Of a stretch of 42,509 bases of DNA, positions 34,656 to 42,257 are shown in pieces. The notes under the pieces were generated by a model that made no database searches, was not told the DNA's origin, and worked only from the letters and a program-made list of their open reading frames with translations. Numbering within the stretch: the stretch's first letter is position 1; each line of letters starts with the position of its first letter. The translations under genes were made by a program, and so were the position numbers. Source of the DNA: Candidatus Omnitrophota bacterium (GTDB taxonomy: Bacteria; Omnitrophota; Gorgyraeia; Zapsychrales; Zapsychraceae); contig JANQMA010000010.1 of the NCBI GenBank assembly GCA_028280285.1, positions 1-42,509 of the forward strand, in the 5' to 3' direction.

Positions 34656-34809
34656 GAGGTTAGAAAATGTTAAAAGAGGTTGGAAGATGTTTGAAAAGGT
34701 TTAAGGTTGTTTAATGTTGCTTAAAGTTGTTTAACATAACCTTTGGTAACCTGAAAAAACCTTAAATCCTTTTTAACCTTTTCGAACATTTTTAAACCTT
34801 TTCCAACTT
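34656..34809. repeat. Large hairpin repeat, GGTTTAA family
   Basis: The longest copy, about 154 bp. The left arm is built of GGTTAGAAAATGTTAAAA, GTTTGAAAAGGTTTAA and GTTGTTTAATGTTGC-type units. The right arm has AACCTTAAATCC, TTTTTAACCTTTTCGAACA and TTTTTAAACCTTTTCC. It separates the plus-strand RND gene from the minus-strand gene and may end both transcripts. Confidence 0.75.
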
Positions 34810-34818
34810 TTGATTCGC

Positions 34819-35253
34819 TTATTTTTTTGTCCTAAAGGCATACAAATAACACGCAATATAAGAAGGCGCCCACAACACAACCGAAGCCAAGCAAAACAGA
34901 AGAACTATTTTTATATTTTCCTGAAATAGACCGGTAATTTCATTTATTTCATAATTTTGTCCGATAATATCAAACAGAATACGTGTAAAAAAGAGAGTTT
35001 GCCAAAGGATGTGCGGGCCAAAGCGTCTGTTAAAAATAAACAAAAAAAGGGGCAGGATATGAATGCAGTTGATCAAAAGTTGTATAACCGCTGCATAGTA
35101 ATAGATGCTGTTGATAGGGTGGAAAGCCATAAGTATATGATAATAAGTATTTTGAGGTTCGCCAGGCACAAGAAGGATCTCGTATTTGCCTGCACACATA
35201 AGTACAACGAGGAGTATATAACAGACCCAGACAGTGGTGGACAATTTGGACAT
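34819..35253 (-). CDS. Small integral membrane protein, unknown
   Basis: A 144-residue minus-strand protein with four hydrophobic segments (about residues 7-25, 50-70, 75-95 and 115-138) and a Lys-rich C terminus. One end of the gene is bounded by the large repeat at 34656-34809. No family is recognised. It is the only minus-strand protein gene that I accept. The overlapping plus-strand frame is hydrophilic and less plausible. Coding is supported by the regular spacing of membrane segments. Confidence 0.6.
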   Translation of the reverse strand: MSKLSTTVWVCYILLVVLMCAGKYEILLVPGEPQNTYYHILMAFHPINSIYYYAAVIQLLINCIHILPLFLFIFNRRFGPHILWQTLFFTRILFDIIGQNYEINEITGLFQENIKIVLLFCLASVVLWAPSYIACYLYAFRTKK

Positions 35254-35310
35254 GGCCCTATTATGCCATAAATTATGATAAATGCATGAGATATGTGAAA
35301 TAATGTCTTG

Positions 35311-35388
35311 TTCGAAGCTCGTAGCTCGCAGCTAGAAGCTCACGTAATTTGTTTGAGCTCCGAGCTGCAAGCTTCTAGCTTCTAAAAT
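35311..35388. repeat. Hairpin repeat, GAAGCTC family (7-nt period)
   Basis: Left arm GAAGCTC-GTAGCTC-GCAGCTA-GAAGCTC; right arm GAGCTCC-GAGCTGC-AAGCTTC-TAGCTTC. Same family as 41072-41174. Confidence 0.88.
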
Positions 35389-35409
35389 ATGAACAATTCA
35401 CATATATAG

Positions 35410-35439
35410 TTGCCAAAAATTTGGGTTTTATGATAAGAT
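35410..35439 (+). promoter_or_regulatory. Possible promoter of the Minf_1886-family gene
   Basis: TTGCCA at 35410 and TAAGAT at 35434 have an 18-bp spacer. The start would fall at the ATG at 35447, so the mRNA may be leaderless; no ribosome-binding site is seen. Confidence 0.35.
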
Positions 35440-35446
35440 AGCCGTC

Positions 35447-35842
35447 ATGGATAAACAGTTTGAAAATATTGTCGAGACCATTGTTGAGAAAAAAGATCCT
35501 CGCTACAGAGAAGAGGCGTATCATTTTGCGATGGAGGCTTTGAATTATGCGCAGAAAAAATTTAATGCGCCTAAACACGTTAAGAGTCGGGAGCTTTTAT
35601 CCGGCATCAAAGACCTTTTGCCTAAAAAATTCGGTCCGCTTACAATGACCGTTCTTGAGCATTGGGGGATTCAATCGACGGAAGATTTTGGCAATATTAT
35701 TTTTAACCTGGTCGAAAATCAAGTGTTGACTAAAACGGCAGATGATCATATTGATCAATTCCGTGATGGGTTTGATTTCGACGAGGTTTTCACCGAAGGC
35801 TACCGTAAGAAGTTGCATAAAAGAATAAGCAGGATGAGATAA
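35447..35842 (+). CDS. Minf_1886 family protein
   Basis: A 131-residue protein matching the Minf_1886 family, named after a Methylacidiphilum gene and common in PVC bacteria: NIVETIVEKKDPRYREEAYHF at the N terminus, then SRELLSGIKDLLPKKFGPLTM, LEHWGIQSTEDFGNIIFNLVE and FDEVFTEGYRK. Function is unknown. It is alone between two repeats, ahead of recG. It supports a PVC placement of the window. Confidence 0.85.
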   Translation: MDKQFENIVETIVEKKDPRYREEAYHFAMEALNYAQKKFNAPKHVKSRELLSGIKDLLPKKFGPLTMTVLEHWGIQSTEDFGNIIFNLVENQVLTKTADDHIDQFRDGFDFDEVFTEGYRKKLHKRISRMR

Positions 35843-35853
35843 TTTCATATATT

Positions 35854-35940
35854 GTGTTCGGTGTTCAGAGTTCAGTGTTCATCCATGAGCGAACACAGAA
35901 CACCAAATACTCGATTGCTTAGCAAGAACACAGAACACCA
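35854..35940. repeat. Hairpin repeat, GTGTTCG family (7-nt period)
   Basis: Left arm GTGTTCG-GTGTTCA-GAGTTCA-GTGTTCA; right arm has two blocks, GAACACAGAACACC and, 24 bp on, AGAACACAGAACACC. A variant of the GTGGTCT family. Confidence 0.82.
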
Positions 35941-35975
35941 ATTTCACTTCCCCCAACAAGTTATTACTTCTGTTA

Positions 35976-38066
35976 ATGAATATTTCCATAAGCACAACCT
36001 CGATTCAGTATGTCAAAGGGGTTGGTCCGGCCAAGGCAAAACTGTTTGAAAACCTAGGTGTCAACACCATTGAAGAGTTGTTGTATTTATTTCCCAATCG
36101 TTATGAAGACAGACGTAATATCACACCGATTGCGCAGACAATAACCGGTGAATACCAAGCCATCACCGGTACAGTGGTCAGTCATAAAGCACGTAAAAGT
36201 TGGCACACCAAAAAACATTTAACGGAAGTTGTGATCGACGATGGCGGCGGGCGTATTGTTTGTGTGTGGTTTAATCAGCCCTATCTTGATAGTTATTTTC
36301 AAAAGGGGCGGTGCGTTATTTGTTACGGTAAGATCGATCAGTTTAAAAACCGTCTGCAAATGGTCTCACCTGATTATGAAATTCTACAGGATGAGGAAGA
36401 TAAGGAGTCGCTCAGCCTTAACCGGATTGTTCCCATTTATCCGCTCACCCGGGGGATAACGCAGCGGTTTTTACGTAAAATCGTTGATTATGTTGTGGCG
36501 GTGTATGGCGATCAATTAAGCGATGAGCTGCCTAAAGATTTGCGTGCCAAGCATAAACTCTTGCCTATCCGTGAAAGCATTGCACAGATTCATTTTCCCA
36601 ATGATTTTGATGATTATGAGCAAGCGCTGCGCCGCGTGTCCTTTGAAGAGTTTTACTTTTTTCAAATATGTGTTATTCTGCGCCGGCTGAGCATTACTTT
36701 GAAAGACGGTGCCGTCCATAAAATACTGGATAGCGATGCGCTTAAATTTATTGACGGCTTTGGATTTGAACTTACCGCGGCACAAAAAAATGTGATCCGT
36801 GAAATCCGCCGTGATATGAGCCGGCGTGCCCCGATGTTGCGTTTGTTGCAGGGGGATGTTGGTTCGGGGAAAACGATTGTTGCCCTGTTTGGTTGTTACA
36901 TGGCCTTTATGTGCAACCGGCAAAGCGCGGTTATGGCGCCAACCGAAATACTGGCGCGCCAGCACTTCGCGAATGTTCAAAAGCTTATTGACGACGGTGT
37001 TTTAAAGGGGGTGCGTGCCGAACTTTTGGTCAGCAGCCTTAAAGCCAAAGAGAAAGACAGTATTGTCAAGGCGATAGAGGCAGGCGATGTCGATCTGGTG
37101 ATTGGAACGCATGCGCTTTTAAGTGAAGATGTCAAATTTAACAATTTAAGTTATGTTGTCGTGGATGAGCAACACAAATTCGGCGTACGTCAGCGTGCGG
37201 TGCTTTCTGAGAAAGGCAATAACCCCGACATCCTGATCATGACAGCCACACCGATTCCACGGACGCTGTGCATGACATTGTATGGGGACTTGGATGTTTC
37301 CATTATTGATGAAATGCCTCAAGGACGGGGGAAAGTGCGTACCAAACATTTTTCGCATGAGGAGTTTGATAAAGTGGCTGCGTTTGTGAAGGGCAAACTA
37401 AAGGAAGGCCGGCAAGCCTATTTTGTCTATCCGCTGATCGATGAGTCGGAAAAACTGGATTTGAAAGCGGCTGAAGATGCCTATAAATATTTTAAAAAGG
37501 AAGTGTTTAAAGGATTCCGCATCGGCCTTATTCACGGGAAGCTTAAACGCGCGGAAACAGAAAAGATCATGACGGCATTTAAAAACAAAGAAATAGATGT
37601 GCTTATTACCACAACAGTGGTTGAGGTCGGGGTGGATGTGGCCAATGCCACGGTGATGGTGATTGAGCATGCCGAGCGTTTCGGTCTGGCGCAGTTGCAT
37701 CAGCTGCGCGGGCGGATTGGGCGCGGAGGGCATGACGGGTATTGTTGCTTGATTTCCGATCCGGTAACCGAAGAAGCGCAGAAACGTCTTAAGGCGATTG
37801 TAAAGACGACCGATGGGTTTAAGATTGCGCAGCACGATTTGGAGATACGCGGGCCTGGACGGTATTTTGGCCGGCATCAACATGGGCTTAATGAGCTGAA
37901 AGTGGCTAATCCGGCAACGCAGATTGATATTTTGAAACTGGCCCGGGATGAGGCGATCGCCTTAACAGAGGATGATCCGAAATTAAGCAAAACGAAAAAT
38001 CAGCCCATCAAGTGTATCCTGCGTGAGCGTTATCCGACGTTCTTGCGGGATGTGGAGGCGGGGTAG
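35976..38066 (+). CDS. recG: ATP-dependent DNA helicase RecG
   Basis: A 696-residue helicase that remodels stalled replication forks and Holliday junctions. It has the N-terminal wedge domain (VKGVGPAKAKLFENLG; an OB-fold region including the YEDRRNITPI start), Walker A LLQGDVGSGKT, Walker B/DEQH VVDEQHKFGVRQR, motif III MTATPIPRTL and the C-terminal TRG segment ITTTVVEVGVDV with QLRGRIGRGG. The length is normal. It starts in a long gap after a repeat, with no strong Shine-Dalgarno sequence. It heads a set of housekeeping genes: rsmD, coaD, yceD, rpmF, plsX and fabH. Confidence 0.97.
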   Translation: MNISISTTSIQYVKGVGPAKAKLFENLGVNTIEELLYLFPNRYEDRRNITPIAQTITGEYQAITGTVVSHKARKSWHTKKHLTEVVIDDGGGRIVCVWFNQPYLDSYFQKGRCVICYGKIDQFKNRLQMVSPDYEILQDEEDKESLSLNRIVPIYPLTRGITQRFLRKIVDYVVAVYGDQLSDELPKDLRAKHKLLPIRESIAQIHFPNDFDDYEQALRRVSFEEFYFFQICVILRRLSITLKDGAVHKILDSDALKFIDGFGFELTAAQKNVIREIRRDMSRRAPMLRLLQGDVGSGKTIVALFGCYMAFMCNRQSAVMAPTEILARQHFANVQKLIDDGVLKGVRAELLVSSLKAKEKDSIVKAIEAGDVDLVIGTHALLSEDVKFNNLSYVVVDEQHKFGVRQRAVLSEKGNNPDILIMTATPIPRTLCMTLYGDLDVSIIDEMPQGRGKVRTKHFSHEEFDKVAAFVKGKLKEGRQAYFVYPLIDESEKLDLKAAEDAYKYFKKEVFKGFRIGLIHGKLKRAETEKIMTAFKNKEIDVLITTTVVEVGVDVANATVMVIEHAERFGLAQLHQLRGRIGRGGHDGYCCLISDPVTEEAQKRLKAIVKTTDGFKIAQHDLEIRGPGRYFGRHQHGLNELKVANPATQIDILKLARDEAIALTEDDPKLSKTKNQPIKCILRERYPTFLRDVEAG

Positions 38067-38084
38067 TGATAGAAATAGAATATC

Positions 38085-38151
38085 GTACATGGGACTTAGG
38101 ACCTAGGACTTAGGGAATGAATTCCAAGTCCCAAGTCCTAAGTACCAAGTG
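38085..38151. repeat. Hairpin repeat, ACTTAGG family (7-nt period)
   Basis: Left arm GTACATGGG-ACTTAGG-ACCTAGG-ACTTAGG; right arm CCAAGT-CCCAAGT-CCTAAGT-ACCAAGT. Same family as 4801-4868. Confidence 0.88.
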
Positions 38152-38169
38152 CAGATTGGCTAGGTGTTT

Positions 38170-38745
38170 ATGAAAATAATAGGTGGAAAATACAAAAATC
38201 GTAACTTTTACATGCCGGGACATATTCGGCCAACGCAGAATGTGACGCGCAAGGCCATCTTTGATTTCGTAGGGCATGATCTTGAAGGCCTCAGCTTTTT
38301 GGAGCTTTTTGCCGGGAGCGGGGCGGTCGGTTTGGAGGCCATTTCCAGGGGGGCGGAGCAGGTGGTGATGGTGGAGCGTGACCCTAAATGTTACGATATT
38401 ATTAAGGAAAATACGGGGCTCATTTTAGAGGCGCAAGACCAGTCTAAAATTGATGTCATAAACACCGATGCCTTTGCGGCAGTTAAGGTTCTGGCAAAAA
38501 AGGGGGTCAGTTTTGACCTGGTTTTCATAGACCCTCCGTATGAAGCCGGGCAGGCCAAAAAAGCCTTGAAAGTGCTTGGGGCCTATGATATATTACACCC
38601 CAATTCGCTTCTCATATTAGAGACACATAGAAGAGAGACTCTACCTGAGCAATCGGGTAGATTTTTGCTTTTTAAGCAGAAAAACTATGGTTTAGCGAAA
38701 TTGTGGATTTATACCTATGAGCAAGATCGCAATATATCCCGGTAG
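38170..38745 (+). CDS. rsmD: 16S rRNA (guanine966-N2)-methyltransferase RsmD
   Basis: A 191-residue methyltransferase: MKIIGGKYKNRNFYMPG start, TRKAIFDFVG, the SAM site FLELFAGSGAVGLEAISRGA and the catalytic DPPY in VFIDPPYEA. These are diagnostic for RsmD, which methylates G966 of 16S rRNA. The ATG at 38170 is used (a GTG lies 6 bp upstream). It overlaps coaD by 29 bp, a common pairing in bacteria. Confidence 0.93.
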   Translation: MKIIGGKYKNRNFYMPGHIRPTQNVTRKAIFDFVGHDLEGLSFLELFAGSGAVGLEAISRGAEQVVMVERDPKCYDIIKENTGLILEAQDQSKIDVINTDAFAAVKVLAKKGVSFDLVFIDPPYEAGQAKKALKVLGAYDILHPNSLLILETHRRETLPEQSGRFLLFKQKNYGLAKLWIYTYEQDRNISR

Positions 38746-39205
38746 TTTTGATCCTGTGACATTCGGTCATATTGACTTAATTAAACGGGCGACACAGATT
38801 TTTGACGAAGTCATTATCGGTGTGGCCAATAATTTGGCCAAACAACCGCTCTTTTCCACAGATGAACGGTTTGAACTGCTGACAGAGGCGACGAAAGGTA
38901 TTGAAGGTATTACGGTTGAGGTGTTTGATGGGTTGGTTACGGATTTTGCCGAAAAAAGAGGCGCGAATGTTTTAGTGCGGGGTCTGCGTATGATTTCGGA
39001 TTTTGAATATGAGCTTCAAATGGCGCTGACCAATCGACGTATTAAAGAAACGATTGAGACTGTGTTTCTTATGCCGTCGGAAGGCAATTCGTTTTTATCC
39101 TCAACGCTGATTAAAGAGGCCGCTTCGCTTGGCGCGGATGTGAGTTCATTTGTGCCACAGGCAGTAGCAGAGAGATTGAAAGAAAAGTTGAATGGTTGTA
39201 CTTAG
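38717..39205 (+). CDS. coaD: Phosphopantetheine adenylyltransferase CoaD
   Basis: A 162-residue nucleotidyltransferase: IAIYPGSFDPVTFGHIDLIKRA with the T/HxGH-type motif, VRGLRMISDFEYELQMALTNR and a C-terminal FLSSTLIKEAA segment (ISSTxVRE in homologues). It converts 4'-phosphopantetheine to dephospho-CoA in CoA synthesis, which also supplies the ACP prosthetic group. It overlaps the end of rsmD. Confidence 0.95.
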   Translation: MSKIAIYPGSFDPVTFGHIDLIKRATQIFDEVIIGVANNLAKQPLFSTDERFELLTEATKGIEGITVEVFDGLVTDFAEKRGANVLVRGLRMISDFEYELQMALTNRRIKETIETVFLMPSEGNSFLSSTLIKEAASLGADVSSFVPQAVAERLKEKLNGCT

Positions 39206-39262
39206 AACTTAGGACATAGTACTTGGGAGCTCCAAGTCCCAGGTCCTAAGGGCCAAGGTCTT
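39197..39262. repeat. Hairpin repeat, ACTTAGG family (7-nt period)
   Basis: Left arm GTACTTAGA-ACTTAGG-ACATAGT-ACTTGGG; right arm CCAAGTCCC-AGGTCCT-AAGGGCC-AAGGTC. The left arm reaches into the last codons and stop of coaD. Confidence 0.8.
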
Positions 39263-39265
39263 AAT

Positions 39266-39757
39266 ATGATTTTTAAAATAAAAGATATTGCGGGCGATGG
39301 ATACAAATTTTGCGAAGAGCTTCCGCAAGAAGTGATTGGCGTACGGGAAGATGATCAATTGCAGTTTGTCACGCCATTAACCGTCGACGGGCGTATTGGC
39401 AAGGCGGATGATATTGTCTATGTGAATTGCCGTATTGCAGGAAGGCTTTCAGGGTTATGCGCCTATACGCTGCAAACGGTGGAAGAGGATTTTGCGCAAG
39501 AGATTTCCTTTGACGTCGCGGTCGATAAAAATGCACAGGAAGTTGACATTGAAGAAGACTTACGTCAGGAAATTGTCTTAAGCCTTCCAATGCGTATTGT
39601 TTCCAAAGGCGGGCGTGAAAAAGCAAAAGAAGAATTGGCTAAAAAACGGGCGTATTTTAATATTGGTGAGGATGAACAATTGGATAGACCGGCGGTTAAA
39701 AAAGAAAACGTGTACCGCCCGTTTGAAGATTTAACCATTGAAGGGGTAGATGAGTAA
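39266..39757 (+). CDS. YceD/DUF177 family protein
   Basis: A 163-residue protein of the DUF177/YceD family, which almost always precedes rpmF and is linked to large-subunit or 23S rRNA formation. Family features are CRIAGRLSGLCAYTL (Cys pair region, though the second CxxC is reduced), the acidic VDIEEDLRQEIVLSLPM helix and a C-terminal basic/aromatic tail. RpmF follows at 39859 after a hairpin repeat, as expected. Confidence 0.82.
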   Translation: MIFKIKDIAGDGYKFCEELPQEVIGVREDDQLQFVTPLTVDGRIGKADDIVYVNCRIAGRLSGLCAYTLQTVEEDFAQEISFDVAVDKNAQEVDIEEDLRQEIVLSLPMRIVSKGGREKAKEELAKKRAYFNIGEDEQLDRPAVKKENVYRPFEDLTIEGVDE

Positions 39758-39775
39758 ATTTAAAATGTTTAAAAA

Positions 39776-39840
39776 GTTGCTTGTTGCTAGATGCTAGTTG
39801 CTAGTGATTGCTAGCGACCAGCAACGAGCGACTAGCAACT
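39776..39840. repeat. Hairpin repeat, GTTGCTA family (7-nt period)
   Basis: Left arm GTTGCTT-GTTGCTA-GATGCTA-GTTGCTA; right arm AGCGACC-AGCAACG-AGCGACT-AGCAACT. It lies between yceD and rpmF, inside what is normally a tight pair. Confidence 0.88.
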
Positions 39841-39858
39841 TTAAATAAGGAGCAAGAA

Positions 39859-40062
39859 ATGGCACATCCAAAAAGACAGCATTCGAAACAGCGCGGACGT
39901 AAACGCCGCACCCACCAGAAGGGCGGCGTGAATTTCGGTAGTTTATCGGCGACCGGTAGCGAAATGGGCTATAATCATGGTGTTGATCCTATTACAGGTA
40001 TGTATAAGGGTCGTCAAGTGATTGATGTTTCGAAGAAAACTAAGAAAGCAACAGAAGAATAA
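39859..40062 (+). CDS. rpmF: Ribosomal protein bL32
   Basis: A 67-residue protein starting MAHPKRQHSKQRGRKRRTHQK, the bL32 signature. AAGGAGC precedes the ATG at 39859. It has no zinc-binding Cys. It is encoded directly upstream of plsX, the common order. Confidence 0.93.
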   Translation: MAHPKRQHSKQRGRKRRTHQKGGVNFGSLSATGSEMGYNHGVDPITGMYKGRQVIDVSKKTKKATEE

Positions 40063-40087
40063 AATCTAGAAGATCGGAGCATTTGCT

Positions 40088-41116
40088 TTGAAAATAGTTG
40101 TTGATGCCATGGGCGGGGATCACGCACCGGAAGCGGTTATAGCCGGTGTGGTGGAAGCCCTCGATGAATTTGATATCAACATAGCGCTTGTTGGTATCGA
40201 AGACCGCATTAAAGAAGAGCTTCAAAAATATTCTTACGATAAATCCCGTGTCGAAATCATTCATGCCGATGAAATCGTCGACATGCAGGATCCCGCGACC
40301 GTCACTATCCGCAAAAAGAAAAACTCATCGATTGCTGTGGGAGTTAAACTGCTTAAAGAAAACGGCTATGATGCCTTTGTCTCGGCCGGCAACACCGGAG
40401 CGGTTGTCGCCGCCTCAACGATTTATTTAGGGATGCTCGAAGGTGTTGAGCGTCCGGCCATCGGCCTCACCTTACCAACGTATAAATCATTTTCATTTTT
40501 GATTGATGTCGGGGCTAACACTGCGGCCAAGCCCGAGCACATTTGCCAATCGGCGATCATGGGGCGTGTGTATATGCGCGAGGTCATGGAGGTGTCCGAT
40601 CCGACGGTGGGGCTGCTTAATATTGGGGAAGAGGCCACCAAAGGATCAAACTTTGAAAAAGAAACGCACAAGCTCTTAAAAGGGAGCATTAAAAATTTTG
40701 TCGGTAATGTGGAGGCAAGTGCCTTTTTTAAAGGGGCGAGTGATTGTGTGGTTTGCGACGGGTATACAGGTAATGTGGTGATCAAAGTGTCGGCTGGACT
40801 GCTTGAGGCAACAGGGATGTTAATCAAGCGTGAGGTTAAGAAAAATCCATTGGCTGTTTTAGGGGCGCTGCTTATGAAGAAAACACTTAAGCATATTAAA
40901 AAACATTCCGATTACAGTGAGTATGGCGGCGCGCCGCTTTTGGGGGTCGATGGGGTGGTGATGATCAGCCACGGGCGCTCTAATCCGAAGGCAATTAAAA
41001 ATGCGATCCGGGCCACAATCAAAGAAGTTGAACATGATCTTAATGCGGCTATAAAGAGTGAGATAAAAAAGGAAGCTTGCAGCTCGGAGCTCGGAGCTCG
41101 GAGTTCCCAAAAATAA
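40088..41116 (+). CDS. plsX: Phosphate acyltransferase PlsX
   Basis: A 342-residue enzyme that makes acyl-phosphate from acyl-ACP for phospholipid synthesis. Signatures are VVDAMGGDHAPEAVI at the start, VSAGNTGAVVAAS, IDVGAN, GLLNIGEEATKGS and the C-terminal GGAPLLGVDGVVMISHG. Translation probably begins with the TTG at 40088, which has GGAG 9 bp upstream; the family N terminus fits this. The last residues (CSSELGARSS) are encoded by the left arm of the hairpin repeat at 41072-41174, so the C terminus has been extended by repeat sequence. Confidence 0.94.
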   Translation: MKIVVDAMGGDHAPEAVIAGVVEALDEFDINIALVGIEDRIKEELQKYSYDKSRVEIIHADEIVDMQDPATVTIRKKKNSSIAVGVKLLKENGYDAFVSAGNTGAVVAASTIYLGMLEGVERPAIGLTLPTYKSFSFLIDVGANTAAKPEHICQSAIMGRVYMREVMEVSDPTVGLLNIGEEATKGSNFEKETHKLLKGSIKNFVGNVEASAFFKGASDCVVCDGYTGNVVIKVSAGLLEATGMLIKREVKKNPLAVLGALLMKKTLKHIKKHSDYSEYGGAPLLGVDGVVMISHGRSNPKAIKNAIRATIKEVEHDLNAAIKSEIKKEACSSELGARSSQK

Positions 41117-41174
41117 TTTATTTGTAACTAGGAGTTTGAGTTATGAGCTTCAAGCTCCTAGCTTCGAGCTTCCA
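41072..41174. repeat. Hairpin repeat, GAAGCTC family, running into plsX
   Basis: Left arm GAAGCTT-GCAGCTC-GGAGCTC-GGAGCTC-GGAGTTC, of which most is translated as the PlsX C terminus; right arm GGAGTTTGAGTTATGAGCTT and AAGCTCC-TAGCTTC-GAGCTTC. Spacer about 28 bp. Confidence 0.85.
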
Positions 41175-41197
41175 ATACAAATATATTTTTTAATATT

Positions 41198-42184
41198 ATG
41201 ACTAAAAATATTGCAATTACTGGTGTCGGGGCATATTTGCCTGAAAAGGTATTGACCAATCATGATTTGGAGAAGATGGTTGATACGACCGATGAGTGGA
41301 TTGTCACGCGCACCGGGATTCGCGAGCGGCGTATTGCCGGCGAGGATGAAAAGACTTCCGTGCTTGCCGCGCGGTCTGCCCAGGCTGCGCTGGATGATGC
41401 GGACCTGAAAGCAGAGGATGTTGATTTAATTATCGTAGCGACGATATCACCGGACAGTAATTTTCCATCCGTGGCATGCCTTGTTCAAAAAGAAATTGGA
41501 GCGGCCAAGGCGGCGGCCTTTGATGTGAGTGCGGCGTGCTCGGGTTTTCTTTATGCACTGACAACCGCCAAACAATTTCTTACCGGTGGTTTATATAAAA
41601 ATGCGCTTGTGATTGCAGCGGAGAATATTACGTCACTTGTGGATTGGAATGACCGCTCCACATGTGTGCTCTTTGGTGATGGCGCCGGGGCGTGTGTGAT
41701 TCAAGAGGCAGACAATGGGTCGGAGGCAAAAATTTTATCTGACTATCTGCATGCCGAAGGGCAGTATGGTGAACTGATGGAAGTCAAGATGGACTGGCGC
41801 AAGCCCCTTGATCAGCAAACCTCCGAGATGGCGCTGCCGATGATTAATATGCAGGGTCAAGAGCTGTTTAAGGTGGCGGTTAACTCGATGGCTGAGGGGG
41901 CTGAAATCGCCGTTAAAAAAGCCGGGCTTAAATTAAGTGATATTAAATGTGTTGTTCCGCATCAGGCGAATGACCGTATTATATCCGCGGTGGCCAAAAA
42001 GCTTAAGATGCCGAAGGAAAAGATTTTTATCAATATTCATAAATACGGTAATATGTCGGCGGCATCGATCGCGGTTGCTTTATGCGAGGCGGTCAAAGAC
42101 GGCACCATTCAAAAAGGCGACTATGTCGTCCTTGTCACATTTGGCGCGGGGCTTGTCACAGCGGCGAATGTTGTGAAATTCTAG
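41198..42184 (+). CDS. fabH: Beta-ketoacyl-ACP synthase III
   Basis: A 328-residue KASIII that starts fatty acid chains from acyl-CoA and malonyl-ACP. The Cys of the triad is in FDVSAACSGFLYAL, the His in VVPHQANDRII and the Asn in INIHKYGNMSAASIAVAL; all are normal. It follows plsX as in many bacteria. It is the housekeeping initiator and is not part of the type II PKS set, though starter supply to that set cannot be ruled out. Confidence 0.95.
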   Translation: MTKNIAITGVGAYLPEKVLTNHDLEKMVDTTDEWIVTRTGIRERRIAGEDEKTSVLAARSAQAALDDADLKAEDVDLIIVATISPDSNFPSVACLVQKEIGAAKAAAFDVSAACSGFLYALTTAKQFLTGGLYKNALVIAAENITSLVDWNDRSTCVLFGDGAGACVIQEADNGSEAKILSDYLHAEGQYGELMEVKMDWRKPLDQQTSEMALPMINMQGQELFKVAVNSMAEGAEIAVKKAGLKLSDIKCVVPHQANDRIISAVAKKLKMPKEKIFINIHKYGNMSAASIAVALCEAVKDGTIQKGDYVVLVTFGAGLVTAANVVKF

Positions 42185-42189
42185 AAAAA

Positions 42190-42220
42190 TTTGTTTATTG
42201 TTTAAAGTTTAAAGTTTAAA
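42190..42220. repeat. Hairpin repeat, left arm only (GTTTAAA family)
   Basis: TTTGTTTATT-GTTTAAA-GTTTAAA-GTTTAAA lies just after fabH. Its partner arm is not in the window; by analogy with 12442/12889 it is expected after the four-helix-bundle gene that follows. Confidence 0.65.
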
Positions 42221-42232
42221 AAGTGCTCGATT

Positions 42233-42254
42233 TCCTCCTTAAGAAAAAGGAGGA
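42233..42254 (+). promoter_or_regulatory. Stem that buries the ribosome-binding site of the second four-helix-bundle gene
   Basis: TCCTCCTT (42233-42240) pairs perfectly with AAGGAGGA (42247-42254) across AAGAAA. AAGGAGGA is the Shine-Dalgarno sequence of the ATG at 42258. Compare 12487-12526. Confidence 0.65.
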
Positions 42255-42257
42255 ATT

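Noticed and set aside
34957-35271. Plus-strand 104-residue frame
   Set aside because: Hydrophilic, low-complexity, and opposite a minus-strand frame with four regular membrane segments, which is the more plausible gene.
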